Of a stretch of DNA of 64,000 bases, positions 25,240 to 38,340 are shown one piece after another (within the stretch, counting starts at the first letter, position 1; each line of letters opens with the position of its first letter). Under the pieces are notes generated by a model. The model was not told where the DNA came from. It searched no databases and worked only from the letters and a program-made list of their open reading frames with translations. This DNA is from Nymphaea colorata (taxonomy: Eukaryota > Streptophyta > Magnoliopsida > Nymphaeales > Nymphaeaceae): assembly GCF_008831285.2 (NCBI RefSeq), contig NC_045141.1, positions 23,834,742 through 23,898,741 of the forward strand, written 5' to 3'. A program made the position numbers and the translations under genes.

Positions 25240-26628
25240 ATGCAGGAGATGGAGAAGGAAGAAGGCACGGTGAAACCTCCCCAGATCACGGAGCTGTTCC
25301 AGCGGCTCGCCAGCGTCTGCAAATCCAAAACCATAGAGTTTTTCGCTGAGGAAGACGAATACGAGCAGATTCCGGCTATGGGGGACGACGACTTTGACTC
25401 GAAGGAGGAGCTGATCACAGACCAGAAGGTGGTCGTGATCAAGCCCGACCATCTTCGTGACCCATCTGAAATGCCCCAAATTGGTACCTCCCCGAATCTT
25501 GACTCCTTCCTTTCTTGCATTTTCGCCAATATTGCCGCCTTCGAATCTGCTTACCTTCAGTTGCAAACGGCACACACGCCATTTGATGTTGAAAACGTGA
25601 AGGCGGCAGACCGGTCGGCCATTGCCCAACTTCGGAAGCTCTCTGAAGTCAAGCATTCTTATCGGACTTGTAGTGAATTGCCCTCCTTGAATTGGCTTCT
25701 TGAGGCACAAGTGGAGGAGAGGCAGAGTATGCTTAGGACCTATGAGATGACAGTGAACCGTCTTCAATCCGAGATCGATCGGATGGATTCTGAGGCGTCG
25801 GTGCTGAAGGCGCACAAGGAGAAGTTGATCAGGAGGAATTCAGTATTGACGAAACGATTGGAAGAGTTGAATTTTAGAAGGGCCTCGCTGTCCTTGAGTG
25901 TTTTTGATTCCGCATTGCGGGAAGCAATCAGGTTGTCTCATAGCTTCACGAAGGTTCTTATTGACTACATGAAGCATAAGAGGTGGGACTTGGATTCTGC
26001 TGCGGATTCACTTCATCCAGGAATAGATTACGCAAAAAAGGGGCATAACAGATACGCATTCTTATCATATGTTTGTCTAGAGATGTTCCGAGGATTCGAT
26101 GATGAAAGCTTTTCGGAATTGAACGTCTCATCATTTGAAGAGAAGGATCACTTGAAGCGATTCATTAGCTGTAGCTCAATTGATGCACTTGAGGTTTTGA
26201 GGAGGGAAGAAGAAGGTGGGTTCTCTAAATTCTGCCGGAAAAAGTATTTGCAGCTAGTGCATCCTAAGATGGAACTTTCATTCTTAGGCAATACGGAACA
26301 GAGGGACGTAATAGCGAACTATAGTTGCTCTAGCTGGCCTCTGACTAACCCTCTACTTGTATCGTTTGTGAAGATGGCACACGCGATTTGGTTGTTACAT
26401 ATATTAGCCTCTGCATTCGAATCTGCACTTGGCATTTTTCAAGTCAAAAGAGGCGCTCGGTTCTCTATGGTTTTCATGGAAAATGTTGTTCGGAAGTCAG
26501 TTGTGGCTGATTCAGGTGATGCTGGTTCAGCGCCCATTGTAGGGTTTACCGTAGTTCCTGGGTTCAGAATTGGCAAGACAGTCATTCAATGTCAAGTCTA
26601 TCTAGACGGCATGAGATGTATAGAATGA
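25240..26628 (+). CDS. DUF641 protein, GIL1/IRKI-like (gravitropism in the light)
   Basis: One uninterrupted frame of 462 residues. An internal in-frame ATG at 25249 gives a product three residues shorter (MEKEEGTVKPP) and could be the true start. Family features are PPQITELFQRLASVCKSKTIEFF near the N-terminus, then ITDQKVVVIKPD at about 59-70, the DUF641 block from about 80 to 210 with a predicted coiled coil (about 155-210, rich in E, R, K and L heptads), FSKFCRKKYLQLVHP, a FSMVFMENVV block, and the C-terminal signature GFTVVPGFRIGKTVIQCQVY (about 435-454). In Arabidopsis, GIL1 is needed for phytochrome-controlled loss of hypocotyl gravitropism, and a relative binds the receptor kinase IRK. 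The biochemical activity of the family is unknown. The intronless form is seen here directly. I cannot tell GIL1 from other members such as UNE1-like proteins without alignment. Confidence 0.92.
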   Translation: MQEMEKEEGTVKPPQITELFQRLASVCKSKTIEFFAEEDEYEQIPAMGDDDFDSKEELITDQKVVVIKPDHLRDPSEMPQIGTSPNLDSFLSCIFANIAAFESAYLQLQTAHTPFDVENVKAADRSAIAQLRKLSEVKHSYRTCSELPSLNWLLEAQVEERQSMLRTYEMTVNRLQSEIDRMDSEASVLKAHKEKLIRRNSVLTKRLEELNFRRASLSLSVFDSALREAIRLSHSFTKVLIDYMKHKRWDLDSAADSLHPGIDYAKKGHNRYAFLSYVCLEMFRGFDDESFSELNVSSFEEKDHLKRFISCSSIDALEVLRREEEGGFSKFCRKKYLQLVHPKMELSFLGNTEQRDVIANYSCSSWPLTNPLLVSFVKMAHAIWLLHILASAFESALGIFQVKRGARFSMVFMENVVRKSVVADSGDAGSAPIVGFTVVPGFRIGKTVIQCQVYLDGMRCIE

Positions 26629-27647
26629 TTGAAGCGTATTTACCAATTATAAACAAAAAAAGTTGAGGATTGAATTCCTTGGTGTAATGGTTTAGCCACT
26701 TGGTGAAGAAGTCATGATAAAGCAAGCGTCCTGTTTCTGCAGCTTTCTTAGTTCTCTTGGCTAGAGCCTTTCAAATATGTCTAATTTGAAGCTCCCAAAT
26801 TCGAAGTTTGGCTGATTGATGTCGTCTCTAGTGGAACTGAATAAGTAGCAAGGTGCTAATGGTGGCTTCCTCCTTCCAGCTTTGTAACATTAATTTGTAT
26901 CATTGAGTTAGCTATACACTAGATAGCCTCGACTCCGTGGTTGTACATTATATTTCTGTCAATCAGAATTCATGAGAATCACATTTTCTCTTCAGAAAGG
27001 CCCTTGCATTTGATTCTGAGCGTCGTGAAATAGTCATTACTTTAACGTATTTGACAGTATCCTCACTTTCTTACCTTTGACTATTCTCCATGCGTGCATA
27101 AACATATTGCACGACCCTTTCTGTTTCATGATTGAAGTTCAAAGATATGAATTAATTTCCTATTTTTCTGTAAACTTAGTTAAATACTAAGCCCTTATGA
27201 TGGATTTAGCAAAAACAGGTGATGGACTTTTGTATAATTTGGCCTCCAAATGATGTGGTAGCAGCAGGAACGGCAGGGCATTCTTATTCATGCCAAAGTG
27301 GCTACGGCTATCCAACTTTAGTTTTGTTAGCAGAGAAAGTGAAAAAGAAGCGCAACTTCCTTTCATGTCATGGTTATTTTTTGTGTAACCCGTGCTTGTG
27401 ATATGAATCACTGAAAATTTTTATGTTGCTTTTGCTTTTCTCTTTCCTAGTTCATCTTTGCAGCAAAAAGAAGATCTGGTTAGATGTCTGATTTCCTTAT
27501 GAATGGATTAGCATAGTCTTTCTAAGATTCAACTCCTTGTTAATCCCTATTGTAACTTCTCCTTAAGTTATTGATGTGGGGAAGGCAACCGCTATGCTTG
27601 GGAAGATCAGTGCATAATTTCATCCTCCTGTTGTTTGAAAGGGTACA

Positions 27648-27652
<5 letters not shown>

Positions 27653-27693
<41 letters not shown>
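27653..27693. repeat. TC dinucleotide microsatellite
   Basis: About 20 uninterrupted TC units. It creates an artificial Arg-Glu repeat in a minus-strand frame, which I rejected as a gene. Confidence 0.95.
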
Positions 27694-27699
<6 letters not shown>

Positions 27700-30600
27700 T
27701 GTTTGAAGAACTGTGGTGATTTTTTGAGAATTGATACCTAAGCGACATGCTATATTTCCTAGGTGACTGTTTTATATGTAGGTCGAGATTTATTCCTTCT
27801 TGTTTTTGTGTTTGGTTGAGTAGGTTTGGCATGAATCTGAAACCTAGGTCAGTGTCAACTTGTGCAGGCAGATATAACAAATACTTTGTTCCAAACGTGG
27901 TTCTGTTTTGTCCACTGAAACTGTTAGCGCTACATTCTAAGCATTCATTTTTGAGTTCTGGTTTGTGAAATGTTGAAAGTGAGGGAACAGAGTAGGTCTT
28001 GATTGAAAGACGAATAAGCAACAAAACTTCCTAGGATCCCAAGTCGTCATGCCTGCCTCAGATCTTCAGATTCAAGTGATTCAAACACATTATAGATGTC
28101 AGAGTTTCATGTGTTCCAGATATTTAGCCAAGCTTCCACATATCTGTGGACAGGTGGTTTTACCTTTCTATTCCTTGTTTTGCTTTTTGTAGAACTTAGT
28201 TACTTTGTCAATCATGCTTACTGCTTAGCAGACAATGTTTTCACATTGCGAATCCGACGACCTGCAGGTGCCTTAATCAAGGAAGAGAAAGGAAAACCAC
28301 TAACATTTTTTCTTCAAAGTTTAATGAATCCGTTTCCACTTTTCTTAGACCTAGGAGAAACTACTTGATACATCATTTTTTTCTTTTTAAGCTGTGCCAA
28401 TACTAAGGTATTTGCCTCTCACATGTTATTTCATCTCTTGGGTGCATGTTGATTGCAATCGCATAATTTCTCATGGAACTGTTTACTTCAAAGACCAGAA
28501 TGCATTCACTATTCGTATAGCATTTCTTTTTCCTTTTTTGACATCTCATTTACTACATGGACAAAGAACATGCTGACCTGGAGAGTTAATTGCATCACTG
28601 GAAGGTAAAATTCAGTCCGTACCCTCTTGTCCCCAGGAAGGATCCTGCTTTGGTTTTTGCACGGGCCATGAATTCAGGTCGATCCTTCAACCTGTGGGAC
28701 AATTCTAGCTGACTGTCAAGTTATGTAAAGCTTGGAAGCACTAGCGGAATGAACTTCCTGCTTGTTCTTCGGAAAAACTGGCCAATGTGATAATGCTGAT
28801 GTTTTTAGGTGTTAGCAGAGAAAGGAAATTGTTGACTGCGAATAGCTTGCACAAGACGGATGCAATTTTTTTCTGAGGTGTACTTCTTATGGGAATGAAC
28901 CTCACCGTTATTCTGTAGAATTCTGTGCTGCTTCTCCTCCAAAACAGAAAACATCTGCAATCTCAATGCAAGGTTGAGCAGGTTGGAGGTCATCTTGTGC
29001 CCAGATGCAGTACATAGTGCGGAGTTCATCTCAGATACAGTACATAGGTTATGCCATGTTTAGCTGTGCTATGCTTCATCTGAATTTGGCTTTAAGCGCA
29101 TTTAGCTGATCTTAATCCGATTGGGAAGTTCATGCACAGTGTTAGCTCAGAGGTGGAATTCTTCTTCTATCCTTGCTCTTTGGAAACTTTTAAGAGGTTT
29201 TCTAGGCGTGTGATTGATGTATAACTATGGTCTTGTAAAAAAATGGTCCTTGGCATAAGGCGCAGCAAGAGACTTTATTTAAAAACTGGGAAGTTGGGAT
29301 GATTCATCAGGATGTTCTCTGTCATAATAACATGCTTTTTCTGTTACACATCTTTGATATTGGGTGAAGTCAATTGCGTAGCCTATCAGACAAACGCTTA
29401 GGACGCGAGTGTGTATGAAAATTTTGTTCTGCTCTTGGCGATTAATTTGATCAGGAAAAAGATTGTTAGGCATCAGAACCATATACAGTCAAACCCTGTT
29501 ACTGGACAAATTCCTTTTCTCCATATGCGTGAAATATTTGTTATGCACATAATAATACAGTAGGTAAAAAATTTAAGGGCCTATTTTTATTAGTTACATT
29601 TATTGTCACATGAAGAAGCACGCTTCTGTTGAAAACTTTTTCCTCGTAACGAATTTAATTGGTTGACCAATTTAAATGCTAAGTGTGGTGTCAATTAGCA
29701 ACAGTGGCAGTTGCAGCTGTCATAGGTCAGGTGAAGCAGGGCAACGATGATGGTAGTTGTGGTGTTTTCTGGCGGTGATGGCAGTGGCGGCGACGCTGGT
29801 GGTGGTGACAGTGGCAACAGGGGCGGCGGGTTAATGGAAGCTGTGGTGATAATGGTGGTGTGAGAGGTTGGAAGTGGTAATTAGGTTGAAATTGATGGCA
29901 GAGGTGATTCTTGAGTGGCCCAATGTGAAAAAGTAGAAGTGTGAATGACAAAGGGTTCAAGAATTGATTTTACCTTTTTCCGTTTTCCGTTTGAATAATA
30001 AATAAAGGAATGAAGGAACAGGAGTTGTTGCTAAATTAATAAAAGGTTGGAGAAATGGAAAATATAATTAATGAACATGCGAAGTTAGAAGTCGGCAGAA
30101 AAGAAAGGAACCTAATTTAAAGACATTCAAGTTCTTTCGAGTCGTTAAGTGTGTTTAAGATAGCCAAACAAGAGTTAAGAAAATGTATTTTTGATGAACG
30201 GTACAGTAATGGGATGTGATTTTACTAATTTGAGGCATTTTAGCCATCTTATCCAAGACCTGTGGGAAGACACATAAAATTCCAATGGCAAATCAGATAA
30301 TGGATATGTGCCACTAAAATACCAGCCGGTCAGCCGTTTGAAAATTCTGAGAAATGAAGTATTAAGAAAAGAGATCATTTGATATATATAGAATAGTGTA
30401 TTTTTAAAACACCATATGGCGCATGCCCCATTAACATAATGGTTTCATTCAAACTACAAGGTGTGATTGTGGATGTTACTCCTAGATATTCAGACAGCAT
30501 TATGTCCTTCATTATTCAAAGGAACGTAATATGATTGGGTATTATGCTTAGATCCAATAATCAAATACTCGGTATGACTACACTATGTTTTCTGAAGTAA

Positions 30601-33600
30601 GAACATAGTATTTATAAAATGCATTTTATATAAACATGGGTTCCAATAATACAGTGTCATTTACTCAAATGGTAATCTGGATCTTCTCCCTTGTTAAAGT
30701 TTAAAAAGCAAAGAAATGACAACAATTTTTTTTTCTAATGAAAGAGAGGATCACTATCATGTCTGGTAAAAGCTATTTTCACATATAGAGATCTTCTCCC
30801 TTGTTGCAAGCTGCTCATGAGCTCAACCGATGTGGCCCAATATTTCTTTCAACTGTAGATTAATATAGAGATCTATACATGCAAGTAAGAGTTTGATGAC
30901 AATAAGGATTACGTGTTTTTGATAATGTGAAATGCATGCACTAAACTCTTTGCAATCCACCACTGATGCATTCTTAAACCTATATCAAATTAAGTAGGTA
31001 TTATTTCTTTTACCAGTTACAAAAGTAGGAGTAGTTTTCAATTATTGCATGGTATATCTTTGAAGCCTTTTTGTAACTTAGATCTGCCATAGAAAAGTAT
31101 TCGGAAGCTCCTTTTTTTTTTTTTTTTTCCTTTTAATGAGAGATGAACATCACAATTCTTTACTCATTTAGTGAATGACTTTATGGAAATTGGCATCTCA
31201 AAGAGGTTGTTTGACCGCAGGAAGACACTGCCTCATTTTATAGTGCAGAATTATTGGACAAATAGTGTGTTACCAAAAGGGGACAGATACATGGAATACT
31301 AATAATATGTTACTATTCCCAAACAGCTCAAGAACCTTTCTAGCGTCGACATTTTATTTGATGAGAGTGAGCCTTGACATTGAGTCTAACAAGGGCAGTA
31401 CTATAGGATGACCGGAAAACATAACCATAAAGTTGAAATTTAACCCCAACGTCTCCAAAATGATGACCATTCCCTTGTTGCAAGTTGCTCACAAACTTTG
31501 GTGGACAAAAGTCATTTTACATGTTCTTGTCATCTACCTTTAGAGGCTGTTTGATAACTGTCCTCACAAACTTTCGTCCATCTTGTTTTATCTGCATTGT
31601 CTATTTTGTCTGGCATTTGTTTTCTATTCTGTCCATCTTGTCCAATGTTTGTATCTTAAGTTAACTGTTTTGTTTGACTTGTCTGTTCCGTTTGGTGTTT
31701 GCCTTCCATTCTGTTACTATATGCATATAGACACCGATGAAAACTTAAAACAACTAGTCTTCTTAGATGTGTGTTATTGCTCAGACGACATCTTAGCCAC
31801 TATGTACTCCTCTTGTTCTTCCGTCAAAAACCACGTAATATTTGAGAGAAGGCATCACCGTTTACTTCCTGCGTTTGTGAAAATAAAAATGCAATCAAAT
31901 AGTTAGATTATATGCATGAAGTATGAATTTAGTTGAACATATTGTTGAAGTAAAGTGAGGAGTTTGTAATTATTCCAACGATGGATTTAATTACAAACTT
32001 CATTTTCTCTCATACTTTCAAGATAGTGGCAGTTTGGATCATCAAATCCTCGGTCCCAGACGATAGTCATGAATGTGGAGTAATACCTGCCTTGCACCAC
32101 AGTTATTTTATTTGTGATTTTGTAAGTCCATCCTGCTGCCTTATTTATAAGGTTTTTTTACGTCATCCCATGTCCTCTCCATAACATCACCATCGTCTGC
32201 TACCATGCCTTCTAGTATTTTTCTACTTCCGTAAATTCTAAACAAACAGGAATACTAGCTCAATGGGTCTTGAATTTCTTTCCCTACCGTCATGCACAAT
32301 AACCTAATTTCCCATTGAATCGTAGCCCTACCATGATATTAAAAAATATATATACTTAACTAAATAAATGAAGTAAATTCGGACTAACTAAAAAGTAATT
32401 GAAATTAAATGAATATAAATTACGTACCCAAATAATGCAAACTAAACTAAAACTATGGAAAGTAATTAATATAACATAATTAAGAAAAAGAAAATACTCC
32501 TAAGTATTAGGGCTGCAGAGCACGAGATAGGGAATGAGTGAGATAGAAACTGGAAAGTGAGATGGATCAAAAATGGTGGGGGCTGCATCGGCCTTCAACG
32601 ACAGACAGAGGGAGAAATAGAGCAAGTGAGAGATATAAAGACATTATGTACCGGTAGAAGAGAGAAGCGGTGGTTTCGTGTCCAGTCTAACACCAGGAAA
32701 ATAAAGCGCAGGAGTGCAGGAGAGATGGAGGAGGAGACCGAGGGGAGAGATGGAGATGAGGGACTGTGGGAGAGAGGGTTGAGGGTTTCCAGTGGTCATG
32801 ATCATTTTTCCTGGATATACTGCCCGTACCGTGTTCTCTCTGTTCAGCGTATTTCATGGCCAACGTTTGTGTTGGCTGCACAAAAACGAAGCATGCCCTG
32901 TCCGTTCTACCATCACCCACTGCAATCAGACGGCCTCTTATTAGCACAAACCTTGGGTTTGTCTATCAAATGATCGCAACAAAATTTATGCATAACTGGA
33001 ACGCCCGCACACCCACACCCACAAAACGGATAGAGTTTGAACCCAAAGTTTTGCGGTTATTGATTTTGAAAACTTCATAACCACGTTAATCTGCTACAAA
33101 CTTCTGTTTTTATCAATTAGATTTTATTGATTCAAATTCTCCAGGCACATTCTTATGGTCAAATTTGTGATGGGCAGCCGGAATCCAGCCGAAAGTCCGG
33201 ACGGCCGCCAGGCGCCACAGGCGGGCCAGCATGTATAGGAAATTTAGTCTTCGTCGTCTGATTTTGAGCAGTCCTATAGCTGTCCGGCCACTTTGGCCGG
33301 TCTTGGAAGGGAAGTCGGCGTTGAGCAGAAGCGTATTAGTTCCTCATCTTCTTGTCGGTCTTAAGTCCAACCCCGAGATGGAGAACTTTGTTAGCGTTGT
33401 CAGTGCATAGTTGTGAAGCATATTTTGGCTTGCAAAGATCTTCAGAATAATAACTTATGGGTATACCATGTATTTCCTTTCCTGTTCTCTTTTTTTGCTT
33501 TGTTTCCCTTTGGATTTGGTATCTTCCAGTAACGCCTTTATCAGTACCTTTGAGAATAAATTTTACGGTTCCATTTTTTTTTCTTTTCACTTATTTTTAT

Positions 33601-33890
33601 TTGTTGAGGTAAGAACTGTTGATTAACACAATTCTTCAATGTCACGAAAATCTCAACAGTTGCCAGTTGCCTCCTGTTGTCGTCTGGTTGCTGCTTGGTA
33701 AGCTTATATAACAAAAAAGATGAATTTCCCTCTAGCTTCGAGCAAGCTGAACCATGCATATATAGCCTACAGTAAATAGAAAATGTATCACATTATTCTT
33801 GGTCATACGTGCCCACAGGTTTGTGTCCGATAGTGAAACTGAAATTCACTCTCAAAAAGATGTAAACTAGCTCTGACCCACTGAAATCAT

Positions 33891-33914
33891 GAGAGAGAGA
33901 GAGAGAGAGAGAGA
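33891..33914. repeat. GA dinucleotide microsatellite
   Basis: Twelve GA units, the first of three GA/AG tracts within 2.3 kb upstream of the YABBY gene. Confidence 0.95.
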
Positions 33915-34111
33915 ACCCTATCTAAAGCTGCGCAAGTGGGCAGTAATAACTCCGACACAGAGCTTTCCACTGGCAGCTTCTCTCGTTAGAGGATTTAATC
34001 GTTGCGTTGGTCATTCTTGGACATTCATATTGAATACTGAATCTAAACCATGAGAATGGAAGCATTCACCTCCTTTCCCTACTTCCAGAACAGAAGACAC
34101 ACTGCTGCTCC

Positions 34112-34115
<4 letters not shown>

Positions 34116-34153
<38 letters not shown>
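34116..34153. repeat. GA dinucleotide microsatellite
   Basis: About 19 GA units, 200 bases after the previous GA tract. Confidence 0.95.
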
Positions 34154-34157
<4 letters not shown>

Positions 34158-36158
34158 ATATACAAATATCTGAAAGTTGCTAGTACCATTCTCAGCTTTT
34201 TTTTTTGCTAGGGACGCTCTATGCGCCATGAGAGCCTAAAAGCAACTTTTTGTAGACTCCACTAATGCCCATCTACTTGTTTTTGATTTTCGTGTAGTGC
34301 AAAAGTTGATGTTGTTGCCACACGTAAAAAGAAAACTTGAAAAGAAGAAGAAAGAAGTTTCTTAGTTCGGATTCTCCTCACTGTTGTAACCAAAGCTAAG
34401 AGACCAAGCTTTGATTCGTTTAAATGGCATGCCCTCTAGTGGACAGGAGCATATATACCGCCACACAATCAAAATTTGCTTGTTCACGGGGATGACGGTG
34501 TTATTCTAAAGAAATTATTTCTGTACCAATTCAATAATTCCTTTTAACAACTACAGAAACAGAAGGCTTCTGCAGGAATTCAAGATTGCACGTAACATTC
34601 TTCTCCTTCTCCGAAAAACCTTTAGTGACAATTCAAAAATGGCATGATCAATGAGACATGCATCTAAACAAGTCGCATATGGATCTCTAGAGCAATCTTT
34701 CACACGATGTGACGGGTACTGTAATCCAAATATCGTCAAAATCAATTCAATCACACAGGCACATGCACGTACGAGCAAATTAATGAGGCACGGCATTCGC
34801 GTTAGCCAGGTGTACAGGTCACTCCTCTAAGGATAGATATTCTTTACAATGTTGGCTCTAGCTGTGACCAAATCTCATAACATGTCGAATCTGTAGTAAC
34901 AAACACATTCACATATCAGTTTTTTCCTCCATTCCTTTAAGCACAAGCACCAACTCCATCAATATTTAATCCCAAAACTTGCACTATACATTTTCTGTCT
35001 GGGTAAATGCATCACTCATCTTTTCTACTAGTAGAGACACATCCTTGTACAAACTAGCGCTGCACTGCAATAGCTGCACGGTGGTCCCATCGGTCTTAAT
35101 TTTATTGGATGTTACAGTCATATGCACATATATAGAAAGGAAAGATGTTGTCAATGAACAGCAAATATACTATATTTATGTGGACACGCATGGTCAGTCC
35201 TTGGAGGAAGTCTCAAATGATCACCAGAATCTTGAGATGGGGCTTCCCCAGGGCTGTCACAACTTTGGTTGCTTCGTCTCTTTATTTACTCTCTTATACA
35301 GCAATGTAAAACGTTAAGCCCAACTACAAGTCCAAGAAAGAACATATATTCTGATAGGGCATAGTGGGCTGCATCAAGAGCGGGGAGCATTAAAAACCAA
35401 TCCACCCGAGCGAGTACTGTCCTTGTAAACCTGAGCATCGGCTAGGGAGGCTAGATCCCTACCCTACAGTAAAGGCAAAGACCTAGTGTTTGTATTTTAG
35501 CAGAGGAGAGGCTCACTTAGCCAAGTCATGCATCTCCACGTTGCTTTATGCATGGGTCCTCCAACCACATGCTGGTGTTCCTCGATTTCTATCACTCTAG
35601 TCCCATTATGTTCGCATCATTGCTTGTCACCATGGAACTGGAAGCCTTATCTCTTTAATGGATCCTTTTCTCTTTTAACTATATGGCATAACAATGTCGA
35701 TAAAAAGGCATAACAGGTGGAATTCAGAGTTTCACAGAAATCAGAACATAACATATCGATGAACACAGATACTCCTGCTTATCAAATCTTCCCCACCATG
35801 AAGCCTTCATATGAAAAAATATTTAATATATATTGGTCTCTGACATGCTAACCTATCCACTAGGGGCTCCCTAATTTGAGAAAGAAATGAAAAGAATACA
35901 GAAAAACAAAAAGATCACTGCAGGGCACATACTAGAAGCACGGTCACAGACTCCTCCGCAGGGCTCTTACCCCTGTGTAATAGACGACATACTCTCGTTT
36001 TCCCTTCATTTCCTTGCTTTTCTTGGAAGAACAATAAACGACACATTCATGCATTTTTCAAGATTGCATGGCAGCGTTAAGACAGTCGATGCATTCAATC
36101 CTTCAAGTGGTCTGTGTAGTTAATCCATGTTGGGTCGCCCATGTGGCTGGATAATCGT

Positions 36159-36185
36159 AGAGAGAGAGAGAGAGAGAGAGAGAGA
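36159..36185. repeat. AG dinucleotide microsatellite upstream of the YABBY gene
   Basis: About 13 AG units, 0.9 kb before the YABBY start codon. GA repeats in plant promoters can bind BASIC PENTACYSTEINE proteins, so it may be regulatory, but it may equally be neutral. Confidence 0.9.
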
Positions 36186-36943
36186 AGGAAAAGGAGAAAA
36201 AGGAAGCTTTCTTAAAGGACGTCACGAGTTTCATATTCAAGGCATGATTCCGACAGAAGGTGAGAGTACTTCAAAAAGATGCCACAAACCTCAAGGTTAT
36301 TATACACCTCCACAGAGATCCCCATAAGCTGGACACCCGGCATGGCGGATTAAAATCGAGCCCTTCTCTTAGCAGAGCCTACTGAAAACAAAAAAATGGC
36401 AGGAGAGTAAGGTACTAGAAGAGGCGGTGGTAATGGTCGTGGCAGAAGATACATGCTATCGAAAGAGGAAAGTGGTGGTATAGACGGATACGACGAGCCC
36501 AAATGGGTTGGAGGGAGAAGTGAATGAAGAAAGATCAAAGAGGAACGGGTTAAACGGGTAACAGTGACAGTGAGAAAAAGAAAGGAGAGAGAACAGAAAA
36601 GAGAAAAGGAGATCTAAAACAATTTCTGCACTCCCCTAAGGAGGCGGGGGTCAGTAGATTTTCCCTATTGCCCGGAAGTTAGAGGAGAGACACAGATTTG
36701 GAAGGCACCAAAGTTGTCAAACCCCTCAATTACTGCGAAAGCAACGGCTGAATGAGGGTGCCCTTAAAACACCCCCATGCAAACGTCCCTTTCTCACACC
36801 TCTCCCCCACCTCTGCCGCCCCCTCCCCCTCCCTCTGCAATCACCTTTTCCTCTCTCTCTCTTCTCGGGAATTCCAACCCTCAAAATTTCTGCTCCCACC
36901 TACCTGATACCTCCTCTCTCATACAATAAGGAGGAAAAATAAA

Positions 36944-36950
36944 TTATAAA
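36944..36950 (+). promoter_or_regulatory. Probable TATA box of the YABBY gene
   Basis: TTATAAA lies 135-141 bases upstream of the start codon, in a CT-rich promoter. The leader it implies is about 105 bases and ends with ATCGATCGATCAATCAATCA-type short repeats just before the ATG. Confidence 0.45.
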
Positions 36951-37084
36951 GCAGACACTACTACAAACATTCATTCTCTCATCGTCTCTCCAAACTCTCC
37001 CCTTCCCTTTTCTCTCCTTCACTTGTCAAGGATACAAAGATCCCACCACCATCGATCGATCAATCAATCAATCAAATCAACCCC

Positions 37085-38286
37085 ATGATGTCGTCCTCCT
37101 CCATTTTCGGGCTAGACCACCTTCAACCTGAGCAGTTGTGCTATGTCCATTGCAACTTCTGCAATACTGTGCTTGCGGTAAGTACTGCTTCCCTCTAACG
37201 TCGCCGAGAGTAAAGCAGGCGAGAGGGTGATGGCCCCTCGGCATTGCATCCTCCTGCTTCTATCTGGAGCTTTTCTTCGAGTGTTTTTAAAGAGCAAAAT
37301 CAAGAGTTGGATGGATTGTTTGAGGTGCAGGTGAGCGTTCCCTGCAGCAGCCTGTTCAAGATGGTCACCGTCAGGTGCGGCCATTGCACCAATCTCCTCT
37401 CGGTTAACATGAGGGCGCTCCTCCAGCCACCACCGCCACCGCCACCACCACCAATGGCGCCTACCAATCATCATTTCTTCCCTACGTCTCACAATCTGGC
37501 CGTTGTTCGTCATCATGTTACACATATTAAACCCTTTCTCTCTTTCACCTGTTGTTGTTCTTGAAGCATTTCTGAAGGAAACACTTTGTGATTCTAGGAT
37601 GAGAACCAAATGGCAGCTGCTATGTTTCTTGAACATCCTATCGCGAAGGACTCGAGTGCATCACCTGCTAGCCGGGTGGCCAACCACACCAACATGACGG
37701 CAACCAGATCGACCACTGTCAATAGGCGTAATCTCTCACTCACTCACTCACTTCCTCTCTCTCTCTCTCCCTCTCTTCTTGTGTATGTTTCTGTGTTTGT
37801 CTGTGTGTTTGGTCTGTGTGTGCGCGAGAGAGAGGTCTGACCGAGGAAAGCGAAGTGGCATGATTCGCAATAATTGAAAAATAATTTCGTTGAAAAAATA
37901 ATTGATGAATAATTACAATAAAGGATTTTATTACAGTCTGATCTCAGATGGCCGTTCTGCAATTTATTGCGTTTTGCGTTTTGTCGCAGCTCCCGAGAAA
38001 AGGCAGAGAGTGCCGTCGGCATACAACAGGTTCATCAAGTAAGTCATAACGCCAGGACATCAGCCTCTGCTCTGCCCTCTTTCATCTTTCTCTTTTTACC
38101 ATCCTCCTTCTCCACCTTCCCCCCTTCCACCCATTGATTTCTCTGGTATATCGGTTACTTAATTTATCTGTCATACCAATTCTAAAAAGACAAACACACG
38201 ATTGAATTTCAGAGAAGAGATCCAACGAATCAAAGCGGGAAACCCAGATATCACCCACAGGGAAGCATTCAGCGCTGCTGCCAAGA

Positions 38287-38340
<54 letters not shown>

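Larger units (their letters stand above)
26629..36940. other. Intergenic region between the DUF641 and YABBY genes
   Basis: No supported gene in about 10 kb. It contains a TC microsatellite (27653-27693), a GGT/GGC-rich trinucleotide patch (about 29730-29880) that yields false His/Pro-rich minus frames, AT-rich DNA from 29.9 to 32.5 kb, a short GC-rich strip near 33170-33300, and three GA microsatellites from 33.9 to 36.2 kb. A 91-codon ATG frame at 28096-28368 has one hydrophobic stretch but no other support. From about 36780 on, CT-rich DNA leads into the YABBY promoter. Confidence 0.55.

Noticed and set aside
27620..28024. 134-codon minus frame with a long Arg-Glu repeat
   Set aside because: The repeat is the TC microsatellite read on the other strand; the flanks show no family features.
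28096..28368. 91-codon ATG frame with a possible membrane helix
   Set aside because: Single hydrophobic stretch in T-rich DNA, no homology recognised, no promoter or splice context.
29727..29960. His/Pro-rich minus frame
   Set aside because: It arises from GGT/GGC trinucleotide-rich DNA; no complete gene structure.
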